Shown here in pieces: positions 26,117 through 34,804 of a stretch of DNA of 64,000 nt. Position 1 is the stretch's first letter, and each line of letters opens with the position of its first letter. The DNA is from Desulfovibrio sp. Its GTDB lineage: Bacteria > Desulfobacterota > Desulfovibrionia > Desulfovibrionales > Desulfovibrionaceae. The notes under the pieces were generated by a model that searched no databases, had not been told where the DNA came from, and was given only the letters and a program-made list of their open reading frames with translations. The translations under genes were made by a program, and so were the position numbers. The stretch is taken from contig JALHJW010000003.1 in the NCBI GenBank assembly GCA_022839785.1, positions 62,001 through 126,000 on the forward strand, read 5' to 3'.

Positions 26117-27157
26117 CTAGGCGTGCGCCGCCTCGGCCCGTTTCGCCCGCCACATGCTGCCCAGGATGATCACCGAGCCGACCAGCAGAGCCAGACACAT
26201 GAAGGCGAAGCTGATCGTGTCAAGGGCGGCGACGGTCCCCTCGGAAAGGGTCATCAGATCGAGCTTCACCAGATATTTGGGCACGGCCAGGGCGCGGCTC
26301 ACCGCGACGATGAGCATGATCGCGGCCATGACAACCTTGATCATGTGCTCGCGCACGTAGGTGGTGCCGATGGCGCCGAGCTGCACGCCGAGCAGGGAGC
26401 CGCCCAGGATAATCAGCACCAGCCGGATGTCCACCATCCCCTGCAGAGCCCAGTTGACCGAGCCGCCAAGCCCCATGACGAAGGCGATGACCAGTTCCGT
26501 GGCCGAGGCCACTAGGCCGGACGCGCCCAGGACGTAGATCATGCCCGGCACGCCGATGAAGCCGCCCACGGCGATGGTCGCGGCCAGCATGCCGGTGGCC
26601 AGGCCCACGGGAACGGTCAGCCACAGGGAGACGCGCACCCCGGCCGTCTTGAAGGTGATCATGGGGGGCAGGTTCCACTGCGCCAGACGCCTCGCCAGGG
26701 GGCCGGGCCCTTCGTCGCCGTCCGCCGCCGAACTGGTCAGGGCGTCGCGCAGGACGATGCCGCCCACGACCACGAGCACGGCCACGAAGGAGAGGCTGAC
26801 GTAAAGGTCCGAACCGGCCTGCCCCCAGGCCGTCAGGATGAGCTTCTGGATCTTGATGCCGATCTGCACGCCCACGCCCGCGGAGGCGGCCATGACCAGA
26901 CCGAGCTTGATATCCACCTGGCCGTACCTGAACCGCTTGATGGCGCCGACCAGGGCCTTGGGGAACTTGTGGCACATGTTGCTGGCAACGGCCACGGTGC
27001 CGGGCACGCCCAGGCTCATCATGCCGGGGGTGAGCACGAACGCGCCGCCCGACCCGATGAAGCCGCTGACGAGGCCGCCGATGAAGCCGACAATGAAGAG
27101 GAAGGCCACCGCCTCCGCGGTCAGCTCGATGAAATTGGCGTTGAGGAGGGTTTCCAT
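26117..27157 (-). CDS. TauE/SafE-family sulfite/organosulfonate exporter-like protein
   Basis: The 346-residue membrane protein has the TauE/SafE features: GFIGGLVSGFIGSGGAFVLTP near residue 25 and the second-half repeat VGLATGMLAATIAVGGFIGVPG, with about eight helices. The family exports or imports small anions such as sulfite, sulfonates or sulfoacetate. In this genome type sulfite traffic is plausible, but the substrate is inference. It is the last gene of a leftward cluster that starts at a sigma-54-like promoter, 27 bases behind the two-helix membrane gene. It has a good ribosome site (AAAGGT). Confidence 0.88.
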   Translation of the reverse strand: METLLNANFIELTAEAVAFLFIVGFIGGLVSGFIGSGGAFVLTPGMMSLGVPGTVAVASNMCHKFPKALVGAIKRFRYGQVDIKLGLVMAASAGVGVQIGIKIQKLILTAWGQAGSDLYVSLSFVAVLVVVGGIVLRDALTSSAADGDEGPGPLARRLAQWNLPPMITFKTAGVRVSLWLTVPVGLATGMLAATIAVGGFIGVPGMIYVLGASGLVASATELVIAFVMGLGGSVNWALQGMVDIRLVLIILGGSLLGVQLGAIGTTYVREHMIKVVMAAIMLIVAVSRALAVPKYLVKLDLMTLSEGTVAALDTISFAFMCLALLVGSVIILGSMWRAKRAEAAHA

Positions 27158-27184
27158 GATGCGTACCTTTCCGTGCGGACGGCG

Positions 27185-27478
27185 TTAGGCGTTGACTTCG
27201 GCGCGTGCCTGGGGCCGGGGAGCCGGACGGGACGCCCGGACGTCCTTGCGCTGCTGGGCCGTGATGCCGAGGCAGGTCCACAGGTAGTTGGCGAACGCCC
27301 CGTGAAAGTAGGAGACGACGAAGACCGTGGCGATGGGACCGGCAGCCCACAGGCCGCCGCGCGCGAAGTTGCCGGTGATGGCGTCCGCGTGGGCGAACAC
27401 CCCGGCGTAGAGGGCGACCGTGGCCAGACCGAAGAGAACGGTCTTGCCCACAGGCTTGCTGCTCGTAGCGCGTTCCAT
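27185..27478 (-). CDS. two-helix membrane protein of unknown function
   Basis: The 97-residue protein has two hydrophobic segments (TVLFGLATVALYAGVFAHA near 13-32 and GPIATVFVVSYFHGAFANYLW near 47-67) and a Pro/Arg/Ala-rich tail. A strong GGAGG precedes the start. Position between the Usp-like gene and the exporter suggests an accessory subunit of the exporter, but this is inference. Confidence 0.7.
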   Translation of the reverse strand: MERATSSKPVGKTVLFGLATVALYAGVFAHADAITGNFARGGLWAAGPIATVFVVSYFHGAFANYLWTCLGITAQQRKDVRASRPAPRPQARAEVNA

Positions 27479-27532
27479 GTGATCCTCCGAGGTTACGGCC
27501 CGTGCCGGGCCGGTGCATCCAGACCGCCCGGG

Positions 27533-28102
27533 CTACCGGACGACGAACAGGGGCCGGTTCAGCCGCCCCCCGAATCCCATGCCGTCCCCGACCTCGCCGA
27601 GGACGAACTCCACTCTCCTGAGCCCGGCGCAGAACTGCTCCACCGCCGCGGCCGGTTCCCCGAAGCGCACCTCGTGCGCCGCCGCAAGTCCCCGCCCCGC
27701 CGCTCCCGATAGCCAAGCCGAAACCGCTTGGCGGGCCGCAGCGGCGAAGGCCTCACGCCGTTTGGGGGCCGCCTCGCAGGCAGCCGGGCCGATGCTCAGA
27801 AAGACGAGATCGCAGGACAACCGTTCGGCCAGCCCTAAGGCATGTTCGCCAAGCGCCTGCGAAAAGCCGGGGCCGGTTCCGGCCACGACGATCTTGCGCG
27901 CGCTCTCGCGCCGCAGGACCTCGCCCGCCAGCCCGCCCTCGCCTGCCTCGGCCAGGGCCACGGCTTCGGAGCAGTCGTCGAGCCATTCGCGTAGCGCCGA
28001 ACGCCGCGAAACCGAGACGCCGCTTCGGCCCACGAAACGGTCGAGCCATCCGCCGGCCGCATCGGAAACCCTGGAGGCGGGAGTCGGCTTGCTCCGCTTC
28101 AT
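27533..28102 (-). CDS. divergent universal-stress-like (UspA fold) protein
   Basis: A 189-residue soluble protein. From about residue 69 the sequence KIVVAGTGPGFSQALGEHALGLAERLSCDLVFLSI follows the strand-helix-strand start of UspA domains, but the ATP-binding G-x2-G-x9-G motif is not visible, so nucleotide binding is doubtful. The first 65 residues form a separate Arg-rich region. It is the second gene of the sigma-54-type cluster, 3 bases behind the small protein. Function unknown. Confidence 0.6.
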   Translation of the reverse strand: MKRSKPTPASRVSDAAGGWLDRFVGRSGVSVSRRSALREWLDDCSEAVALAEAGEGGLAGEVLRRESARKIVVAGTGPGFSQALGEHALGLAERLSCDLVFLSIGPAACEAAPKRREAFAAAARQAVSAWLSGAAGRGLAAAHEVRFGEPAAAVEQFCAGLRRVEFVLGEVGDGMGFGGRLNRPLFVVR

Positions 28103-28105
28103 CGA

Positions 28106-28279
28106 CTACTCCGCCCTCGCCACGGGGGTGGACCGGGCGGCCTTGCGTCCGGACCGCGCCTGGACGGCGGCAAGCCTGGCGGCTTCCTCCAGAAGACGGG
28201 CGGCTTCCTGCGGTTCGCCCCGCTCAGCAAAGGCTGCGGCGGCAAAGACGGTTTCCACATGTTCCCGGATACTTTCCAT
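28106..28279 (-). CDS. small helical protein, first gene of the sigma-54-type cluster
   Basis: The 57-residue protein starts MESIREHVETVFAAAAFAERGEPQEAA and is likely one or two amphipathic helices (AARLLEEAARLAAVQA). The ATG at 28279 has GGAG 10 bases upstream; an in-frame TTG 30 bases earlier lies closer to the predicted transcription start and is less likely. It sits about 35 bases from the predicted transcription start. I do not recognise a family; the EEAARLAA pattern looks like a fragment of a TPR helix pair. Confidence 0.6.
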   Translation of the reverse strand: MESIREHVETVFAAAAFAERGEPQEAARLLEEAARLAAVQARSGRKAARSTPVARAE

Positions 28280-28322
28280 GGCTCGCTCACTCCGGTTTGG
28301 TTGTTGCAATCACAGTCCCCTT

Positions 28323-28338
28323 AACAAGGCACATGCCA
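28323..28338 (-). promoter_or_regulatory. sigma-54-type promoter for the leftward exporter cluster
   Basis: Read on the minus strand the sequence TGGCATGTGCCTTGTT matches the -24/-12 consensus TGGCACG-N4-TTGCA except for two bases, one of them in the -12 GC. The GG and G(T) are separated by 10 bases as required. Transcription would start near 28313, 34 bases before the first ATG. The adjacent operon encodes a sigma-54 activator. Confidence 0.65.
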
Positions 28339-28566
28339 ACCGGAACAAAGCGACCAATCTGATGATTTTATTGAAAAAATGAAATCTGACGGCAGTCTGG
28401 CAGATGGCGAAACGTTGCGTATTGAAACACTTCGGCGTAGAGGTTCCCTGAACATGCAGGAATCATTGCCTGTTTTCCAAGGGACCATAAGCGTTCGCTT
28501 TCGCAACATCCGTTGCCGGTTGCTGCAGGACGCGGCACCCAGGCCGCACAGGGAGGCAGGACAGCG

Positions 28567-30564
28567 ATGATCTTCTTTCGCAAACCCGATGACGAAGCGA
28601 CGCCCGCAAACGACCTGGACCGGTTGCGCCGAAAACTGCGCGACGCCGATCTGCCGGGCGAGACCAGGGACACGGCCGAGAAGGAAATGGATCGCCTTAT
28701 GCGCACCGACCCTTCCGTGGCCGAACACACCATTGCCTACAACTATCTGGAATGCCTGCTCTCCCTGCCCTGGGCAGGTCTGACTCCAGACATGCTCGAC
28801 CCGGCCCGCGCCGAACGCGTCCTGGATTCCAGCCACGCAGGGTTGGGGCAGGTCAAGGAACGCGTCCTTGAGTACCTAGCCGCGCGGGCCATGCGCTCTA
28901 ACGCCGTTCCCGTGATTCTGGTCGTGGACGACGAGCCCATCGCCCGCGAGAACCTGCGCCACATTCTGGCGCGCGAGGGCTACCGCGTGGAGACCGCGGG
29001 CAACGGCCTGGAGGCGCTGGACAAGGTGCGCTCCTGGGAGGTGGACCTCATCGTCACGGACCTCAAGATGGAACGCATGGACGGCCTGCAGCTCCTACAG
29101 GAGGCGCGCAGGGTTTCCCCGGCCACACGGGTGGTCATGGTCACGGGTTTCGCCACTGTGGAGAACGCGGTCCAGGCCATGAAGGCCGGCGCGGTGCACT
29201 ACCTCTCCAAACCCATCGAACTGGACGAGCTGCGGGCCACGGTCCGCCGTCTGCTCGGCGAGCAGCGGCCCATCCCGGCCGGACGCTCCCCCATCCTCTG
29301 TTTCGTGGGCCCTCCCGGCGTGGGCAAGACCTCGGTGGGCATGGCCGTGGCCGACGCCCTGGGCCGCTCCTTCACCCGCATGTCCTTGGCCGACCTGCAC
29401 GACGAAGCCGAACTGCGCGGCCATCGGCGGACCTATGCCGGGGCCATGCCGGGCCGCATCCTCCAGGCCCTGCGCAGCCTGGGCGTGCGCAATCCGGTCT
29501 TCATGCTCGACGAAGTGGACAAGATCGCCCAGGACGTGAAGGGCGATCCGGCCTCGGCTCTACTCGAAATCCTCGATCCGGAACAGAACGCGCGCTTCGT
29601 GGACCGCTACCTGGAAATCCCCTTCGACCTCTCCTCGGTCCTCTTCCTGGCTACGGCCAACAGCGTGGAGCGCCTGGCCGGACCGGTCCTGGACCGCATG
29701 GAGGTGGTCCCCTTCTCCGGATACTCCGAGGCCGAGAAGCGCGACATCGCCCGGCGCTTCATCCTCCCCCGGCAACTCCGCGAGCACGGGCTGACGCACC
29801 CCTGCCCGGCGGTGACGGACGGAGCCATGACGCGCATCATCCGCGACTACACCAGCGAGGCCGGGGTGCGCGGCCTGGAACGCGAAATATCCCGTCTCTG
29901 CCGCAAGCTGGCCCGCATTCACCAGAAGGAGGGAGGGCTCTCCGGGGAAGCCATCGGCCCCGACGAGGCGGCGGCGCTGCTCGGTCCGCGCCGCTACACC
30001 CACGAAGCGGCCCTGTCCGCACCCTGCGTGGGCACGGCCACGGGCCTGGTCTGGTCGGTCTCGGGCGGCGAGGTCATTCATGTCGAGGCCACGCGCATGC
30101 GCGGCGCGGGCAACCTCATTCTGACGGGCTCGCTCGGCGAAGTGCTGAAGGAGTCGGCCCAGATCGCCCTCTCCCACATCCGCACCAATGCGGAGCGACT
30201 GGGCGTGGCCGAGAATTTCTTCGAGGGCCGCGACATCCACATCCACATCCCGGCGGGCGGCGTGACCAAGGACGGGCCTTCGGCCGGGCTGACCATCGCC
30301 GTGGCCCTCGTTTCCCTGCTCCTGGACCGTCCGGTGCGCGCCGACACGGCGCTTTCGGGAGAGATATCCCTCACCGGCCGCCTGCTCCCGGTCAGCGGCA
30401 TCAGGGAGAAGCTGCTGGCCGCCGCCCGGGCCGGGCTGACCGCCGTGATCCTGCCCGAGGCCAACGCCGCGGACGTGGCCGCGCTTACCGAGACGGCGGA
30501 GGAGCTGCCGCGTGTCGTGGCGGCAGGGGATGTGGCCCAGGCCCTCGCCCACATGCTGGTCTGA
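28567..30564 (+). CDS. Lon-type ATP-dependent protease with internal receiver domain
   Basis: This 665-residue protein is built in an unusual order. Residues 1-110 match the helical segment of Lon (ending GLGQVKERVLEYLA). Residues 116-232 are a complete receiver domain: D121-D122, phospho-acceptor D165 in IVTDLKM, T/K at VTGF and K215 in LSKP. Then comes the Lon AAA+ module (Walker A GPPGVGKT 248-255, Walker B D315-E316) and the Lon protease domain with S572 in KDGPSAGL and K615 in REKLL, 43 residues apart as in E. coli Lon. The N-terminal substrate-binding LAN domain is missing. Proteolysis controlled by phosphorylation is the natural reading. It is first in an operon with a histidine kinase and a sigma-54 regulator. 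Confidence 0.92.
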   Translation: MIFFRKPDDEATPANDLDRLRRKLRDADLPGETRDTAEKEMDRLMRTDPSVAEHTIAYNYLECLLSLPWAGLTPDMLDPARAERVLDSSHAGLGQVKERVLEYLAARAMRSNAVPVILVVDDEPIARENLRHILAREGYRVETAGNGLEALDKVRSWEVDLIVTDLKMERMDGLQLLQEARRVSPATRVVMVTGFATVENAVQAMKAGAVHYLSKPIELDELRATVRRLLGEQRPIPAGRSPILCFVGPPGVGKTSVGMAVADALGRSFTRMSLADLHDEAELRGHRRTYAGAMPGRILQALRSLGVRNPVFMLDEVDKIAQDVKGDPASALLEILDPEQNARFVDRYLEIPFDLSSVLFLATANSVERLAGPVLDRMEVVPFSGYSEAEKRDIARRFILPRQLREHGLTHPCPAVTDGAMTRIIRDYTSEAGVRGLEREISRLCRKLARIHQKEGGLSGEAIGPDEAAALLGPRRYTHEAALSAPCVGTATGLVWSVSGGEVIHVEATRMRGAGNLILTGSLGEVLKESAQIALSHIRTNAERLGVAENFFEGRDIHIHIPAGGVTKDGPSAGLTIAVALVSLLLDRPVRADTALSGEISLTGRLLPVSGIREKLLAAARAGLTAVILPEANAADVAALTETAEELPRVVAAGDVAQALAHMLV

Positions 30565-30583
30565 ATCGATGGAGGACGTGCGC

Positions 30584-32074
30584 ATGCCGCAGCTCGCGCT
30601 CAAAGGGTTCGCCCTCAACATCCGCCAGAAGGTGCTGCTGGGCATGGCCGTGGCCATTCTCGGCTTCAGCCTCCTAGGCGGCATCTCCTACCGCCATCTG
30701 CTCGGGCTCGAACAGGCCCTGGGCCAAGCCGAGGTCGTGGACGATCTGTTCAACGACATCCTCGAAGTCCGACGCTACGAGAAGAACTACCTGCTCTACG
30801 CCCTGCGGGACGACTACAGGGAGAGCCTGGAATACGTTCGGAAAACCCTGGGGCTCATCGCACGCCTCGAATCGCCTGACGGAAGCGACATGAACCCGGT
30901 GGCCGCCAGTCTCACCATCCAGAGGCTGCGCTCCCAGCTCCAGGGCTACGAGGAGGCCTTCACCCGTCTCGCAGGGCTGGACCAGGCGGACCGCGCGGCG
31001 GAAAACCTGCGCGGCAACCTGCGCGAGCGCGGCAAACAGCTGGTGGACACGGCGCAAAGCATCGTCTCCACGCAGCGCCACTCCATCCTGGCCAGCGTGA
31101 AACGGCTCAAACTGCAACTCATCTTCTCCATCCTGGCTCTGGGCGGAATCTCCCTGCTCATCGCCTGGACCGTGGGCCGCCGGATCATAGCCGCGCTCAA
31201 GCTCATCGACGTCTCCACCCGTCAGATCGCCCACGGCGACTTCACTCCTCTGCCCGTTCCCGAAATCCGGGACGAAACCCAAGGCGTGGCCCTGGCCCTG
31301 AACCGCATGGTCACGGAGCTGGAAAAACGCCAGGGGCAGCTCCTGCAGGAAAAGAAGCTGGCCTCCCTGGGCGTGCTCACCTCGGGCATCGCCCACCAAC
31401 TCAACAACCCCCTCAACAACATCTCCACCTCCTGCCAGATCCTGCGAGAGGAGGCGGAAAACTGCGATCCCGGGTTCGCGCGTCAGATGTTGGACAACAT
31501 CTACCACGAGGTCATCCGCTCCCGGGACATCGTCAAGGGCCTGCTGGAGTTCTCGCGCGAGACCCGGTTCACACTCAAGCCCGCCCCCCTGGCCGAGCTT
31601 GCCGAACGGGCCGCCCGTCTCGTGGCCAGCCACCTGCCAGCGGGAGTCTCCCTGATCCGCGAGGTGCCGCCTGACCTCGCCGCCTGCATCGACGTGCAGC
31701 GCATGCAGGAGGCCCTGCTCAACCTGCTCATCAACGCCGCCGAGTCCATCGATCGCCCCGAGGGCGTCATCACCATCTCCGGCAGGTCGGACGAGGCCGC
31801 CGGACAGGCCGTGCTCACGGTGCGCGACACGGGCATGGGCATCGCCCCCGAACATCTGGGCCGCATTTTCGACCCCTTCTTCACCCTCAAGGAGGTCGGC
31901 AAGGGCACCGGACTCGGCCTCTCCGTGGTCTTCGGCATCGTCAAGAAACACGGCGGCGCGGTCTGCGTGGAGAGCGAACCGGGCAGAGGCACGACCTTCA
32001 CCATCCGCCTGCCCCTGGCCAGCGGCGCGGACGATCCGGCGGGCCTCCCGACGCCGGGGGGGGAAGCCGCATGA
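30584..32074 (+). CDS. membrane sensor histidine kinase with HAMP domain
   Basis: The 496-residue protein has a first membrane helix near 16-38, an extracytoplasmic helical sensor region of about 150 residues, a second helix around 180-205, a HAMP linker, a HisKA domain with H271 in GIAHQLNNPLNN, and an ATPase domain with NLLINAAES, DTGMGI and GTGLGLSVV. It probably phosphorylates the NtrC-type regulator whose start overlaps its stop (ATGA), and possibly the receiver in the preceding Lon protein. Start chosen at 30584 because GGAGG lies 8 bases upstream. A run of eight G sits 9 bases before the stop. Confidence 0.92.
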   Translation: MPQLALKGFALNIRQKVLLGMAVAILGFSLLGGISYRHLLGLEQALGQAEVVDDLFNDILEVRRYEKNYLLYALRDDYRESLEYVRKTLGLIARLESPDGSDMNPVAASLTIQRLRSQLQGYEEAFTRLAGLDQADRAAENLRGNLRERGKQLVDTAQSIVSTQRHSILASVKRLKLQLIFSILALGGISLLIAWTVGRRIIAALKLIDVSTRQIAHGDFTPLPVPEIRDETQGVALALNRMVTELEKRQGQLLQEKKLASLGVLTSGIAHQLNNPLNNISTSCQILREEAENCDPGFARQMLDNIYHEVIRSRDIVKGLLEFSRETRFTLKPAPLAELAERAARLVASHLPAGVSLIREVPPDLAACIDVQRMQEALLNLLINAAESIDRPEGVITISGRSDEAAGQAVLTVRDTGMGIAPEHLGRIFDPFFTLKEVGKGTGLGLSVVFGIVKKHGGAVCVESEPGRGTTFTIRLPLASGADDPAGLPTPGGEAA

Positions 32075-33444
32075 GCGCCTCGCCCTTGGTTCTGGTGGTG
32101 GATGACGAGGCCATCGCCCGCAAGAACCTCGTTCACGTGCTCGAACGGCAGGGGCTGCGCGCCCAGTCGGCGCCCGGAGGCCGTGAGGCCCTGACCATGC
32201 TCGAAAACACCGAATTCGACCTGGTCATCACCGACCTGGTCATGCAAGGCGCGGACGGCCTCGCGGTCCTGGCCCGCGCCAAGGAACTCTGGCCCGACAC
32301 CGAAGTCATTCTGGTCACCGGCTTTCCCACCGTGGAAACCGCCGTGGAGGCCATGCGGCGCGGAGCCTACGATTACATGGTCAAACCCTACCGCATCGAC
32401 GAGGCCCGACTGCTGGCACGCAAGGCCCTGGAGAAGCGCAGCCTGCGCCTGGAGGTGCAGGACCTGCGCCGCCGCGTACAGGATCTCGACGAGCCCGCCA
32501 CGCTCATCGGCGCCGCCCCGGTCATGGAGCGGTTGCGCCGCACCATCGACCGCGTGGCTCCGACAGACGCCACTATCCTCCTCCAGGGCGAAACCGGCAC
32601 GGGCAAGGAACTCATCGCCCGCAGCCTGCATACGGTCAGCCGCCGCGCGGAAAGGCGCTTCCTGGCCATCAACTGCGGCGCGTTCAACGACGACCTGCTG
32701 GAAAACGAGCTGTTCGGCCACGAACAAGGCGCCTTCTCCGGCGCTCTCAGGCTCAAGAAGGGTCTCTTCGAGGCGGCGGACGGCGGCACGCTCTTCCTCG
32801 ACGAGGTCGGCGAAATGTCCCTGGCCATGCAGGTCAAGCTTTTGCGCACGCTGCAGGAGCGCACCGTGCGGCGGGTCGGCGGGGTCCAGGACATCGCGGT
32901 GGACGTGCGCATCGTCGCGGCCACCAACAAGGAACTCAAAGCCGAGGTGGAAGCCGGGCGCTTCCGCGCCGACCTCTTCTTCAGGCTCAACGTCATCACC
33001 CTCGAAGCCCCCCCGCTGATCGCGCGGCGCGAGGACATCCCCCTGCTGGCCCACTACTTCCTGGCCAACGTCGCGCGCAAACTCTCCCGGCCGACACCGG
33101 TCATTTCGCCCGAGGCGCTACGACTCCTGTCCTCCTACTCCTATCCGGGCAACGTGCGGGAATTGCAGAATATCATCGAACGAGCGGCCGTCCTGACCGA
33201 AGACGACAGCATGGAGCCGCGCCACCTTCCGCCGGACATGGTCATGTCCGGACGAGGCCTCAGCCGCCTGGAGGAGTTCGCCGCACCGTCCTCCGACCTC
33301 CTCGTCACCCTTGAGGAAAACGAACGACGGCACATCTCCCGCGTTCTGGATCATGCCGCGGGCAACAAATCCAGGGCCGCCCGGCTGCTCGGCATCGACC
33401 GCGTCTCCCTGTGGCGCAAGATCAGGCGGCTGGGGCTGGAATAG
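32071..33444 (+). CDS. NtrC-family sigma-54-dependent response regulator
   Basis: The 457-residue protein has a receiver (D55 in VITDLVM, K in VKPYR), a sigma-54 activation AAA+ domain (Walker A GETGTGKE, GAFSGA at 220-225, DEVGEM), and a Fis-type helix-turn-helix at the end (AARLLGIDRVSLWRKIRRL). The sigma-54 contact loop is GAFSGA instead of GAFTGA, a conservative change. Its receiver is clearly similar to that of the Lon-receiver protein two genes upstream. The likely target is the sigma-54-type promoter of the divergent exporter cluster. Confidence 0.95.
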   Translation: MSASPLVLVVDDEAIARKNLVHVLERQGLRAQSAPGGREALTMLENTEFDLVITDLVMQGADGLAVLARAKELWPDTEVILVTGFPTVETAVEAMRRGAYDYMVKPYRIDEARLLARKALEKRSLRLEVQDLRRRVQDLDEPATLIGAAPVMERLRRTIDRVAPTDATILLQGETGTGKELIARSLHTVSRRAERRFLAINCGAFNDDLLENELFGHEQGAFSGALRLKKGLFEAADGGTLFLDEVGEMSLAMQVKLLRTLQERTVRRVGGVQDIAVDVRIVAATNKELKAEVEAGRFRADLFFRLNVITLEAPPLIARREDIPLLAHYFLANVARKLSRPTPVISPEALRLLSSYSYPGNVRELQNIIERAAVLTEDDSMEPRHLPPDMVMSGRGLSRLEEFAAPSSDLLVTLEENERRHISRVLDHAAGNKSRAARLLGIDRVSLWRKIRRLGLE

Positions 33445-33516
33445 GCCGCTTTCCCGCATTTGCCTTGCGGCCGCTTGTATTTTATCCTTCGCCGATTCCA
33501 TCGCAGGAGGCCTTGC

Positions 33517-34803
33517 GTGAATGTCCTCATCGTCGGCTCGGGCGGCCGTGAACATGCCCTGACCTGGAAGCTCTCCCAGTCCCCGTTGGTGGACAGGATC
33601 TTCATCGCGCCGGGCAACGGCGGCACCGCGACCATCGGCGAGAACGTCCCCGTCAAGGACGACGACGTGCGCGGACTGGTGGAGTTCGCCAGGAAGAACG
33701 GGGTGGGCCTCGTGGTCGCGGGGCCGGAGCTGCCCCTGACCCTGGGGCTGTCCAATGCGCTCTCTGACGCGGGCATCCCCTGCTTCGGCCCCACGGAATA
33801 CTGCGCCCGCCTGGAGGGCTCCAAGGCCTTCGCCAAGGAAGTGATGCTGGAGAGCGGCGTGCCCACGGCCCATTTCGCCGTGTTCCGCGACTACGCCAAG
33901 GCCCGGGACTTCGTCGAGGAGAAGGGCGCGCCCATCGTGCTCAAGGCCGACGGCCTGGCCGCGGGCAAGGGCGTGGCCGTCTGCCGCACCAAGGAACAGG
34001 CCCTCTTCGAACTGGAGCAGACCATGGCCCACAAGCGCTTCGGCGCGGCCGGGGAGACCGTGGTCGTGGAGGAGATGCTGGCGGGCGAGGAGGTTTCCTT
34101 CCTGGCCTTCTGCGACGGCGAGAACTACGCCCTGATGCCCACCTGCCAGGACCACAAGGCCGTGGGCGAGGGCGACTCCGGTCCCAACACCGGCGGCATG
34201 GGAGCCTTCTCCCCCGCCCACATCCTGCCCGAGAGCGAATGGCCGGAAATGGGCGAGAAGGTCATCGCCCCGGTGCTCCGGCACATGCGGGCCAAGGGGC
34301 ATCCCTTTGTCGGCGTGCTCTACGCCGGGCTGATCATGACCCCCGAAGGCCCCATGGTCCTGGAATACAACGTGCGCTTCGGCGACCCGGAGTGCCAGCC
34401 GCTGATGATGCGGCTGGACAGCGACCTGGCCGAGATCATGCTCGCCTGCTGCCGGGGGGATCTCGGCGGGCTGTCCATCCGCTGGAAACCCGAGACCGCC
34501 ATCTGCGTGGTGCTGTCCGCCGAGGGGTACCCCGGCCCCTGCACCACGGGCATGGCCCTGTCCGGCTTCGCGCAGGCGGAGCAGGACCCGGCCGTGAAGG
34601 TCTTTCAGGCCGGGACCAAGCCCGCGCCGGGAGGCAGCGTCTCCTCGGGCGGGCGCGTGCTCGGCGTCACGGCCCTGGGCCGGGGCCTGACCGAGGCCCG
34701 CAGCCACGCCTACGCCGCCGTGGACAAGGTCCGTTTCGAGAAATCCTACTGCCGCCGGGACATCGGCGAAAAGGGGCTCAAGTGGGAGCCCCGGGGGAAC
34801 TGA
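33517..34803 (+). CDS. purD: phosphoribosylamine-glycine ligase
   Basis: The 428-residue ATP-grasp enzyme starts at GTG (NVLIVGSGGREHAL) with AGGAGG 6 bases upstream. Motifs KADGLAAGKGV, VEEMLAGEEVSFLAFCDG, PNTGGMGAFSPA and YNVRFGDPECQ are those of PurD. It makes glycinamide ribonucleotide in purine synthesis. An in-frame earlier start would add 19 Arg-rich residues without support. purE follows after 1 base. Confidence 0.96.
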   Translation: MNVLIVGSGGREHALTWKLSQSPLVDRIFIAPGNGGTATIGENVPVKDDDVRGLVEFARKNGVGLVVAGPELPLTLGLSNALSDAGIPCFGPTEYCARLEGSKAFAKEVMLESGVPTAHFAVFRDYAKARDFVEEKGAPIVLKADGLAAGKGVAVCRTKEQALFELEQTMAHKRFGAAGETVVVEEMLAGEEVSFLAFCDGENYALMPTCQDHKAVGEGDSGPNTGGMGAFSPAHILPESEWPEMGEKVIAPVLRHMRAKGHPFVGVLYAGLIMTPEGPMVLEYNVRFGDPECQPLMMRLDSDLAEIMLACCRGDLGGLSIRWKPETAICVVLSAEGYPGPCTTGMALSGFAQAEQDPAVKVFQAGTKPAPGGSVSSGGRVLGVTALGRGLTEARSHAYAAVDKVRFEKSYCRRDIGEKGLKWEPRGN

Positions 34804-34804
34804 G

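Noticed and set aside
28405..28419. TGGCGAAACGTTGCG as a sigma-54 promoter for the lon-receiver operon
   Set aside because: The GG and GC elements are separated by 9 bases instead of the required 10, so I do not call it, though it could be worth testing given the context.
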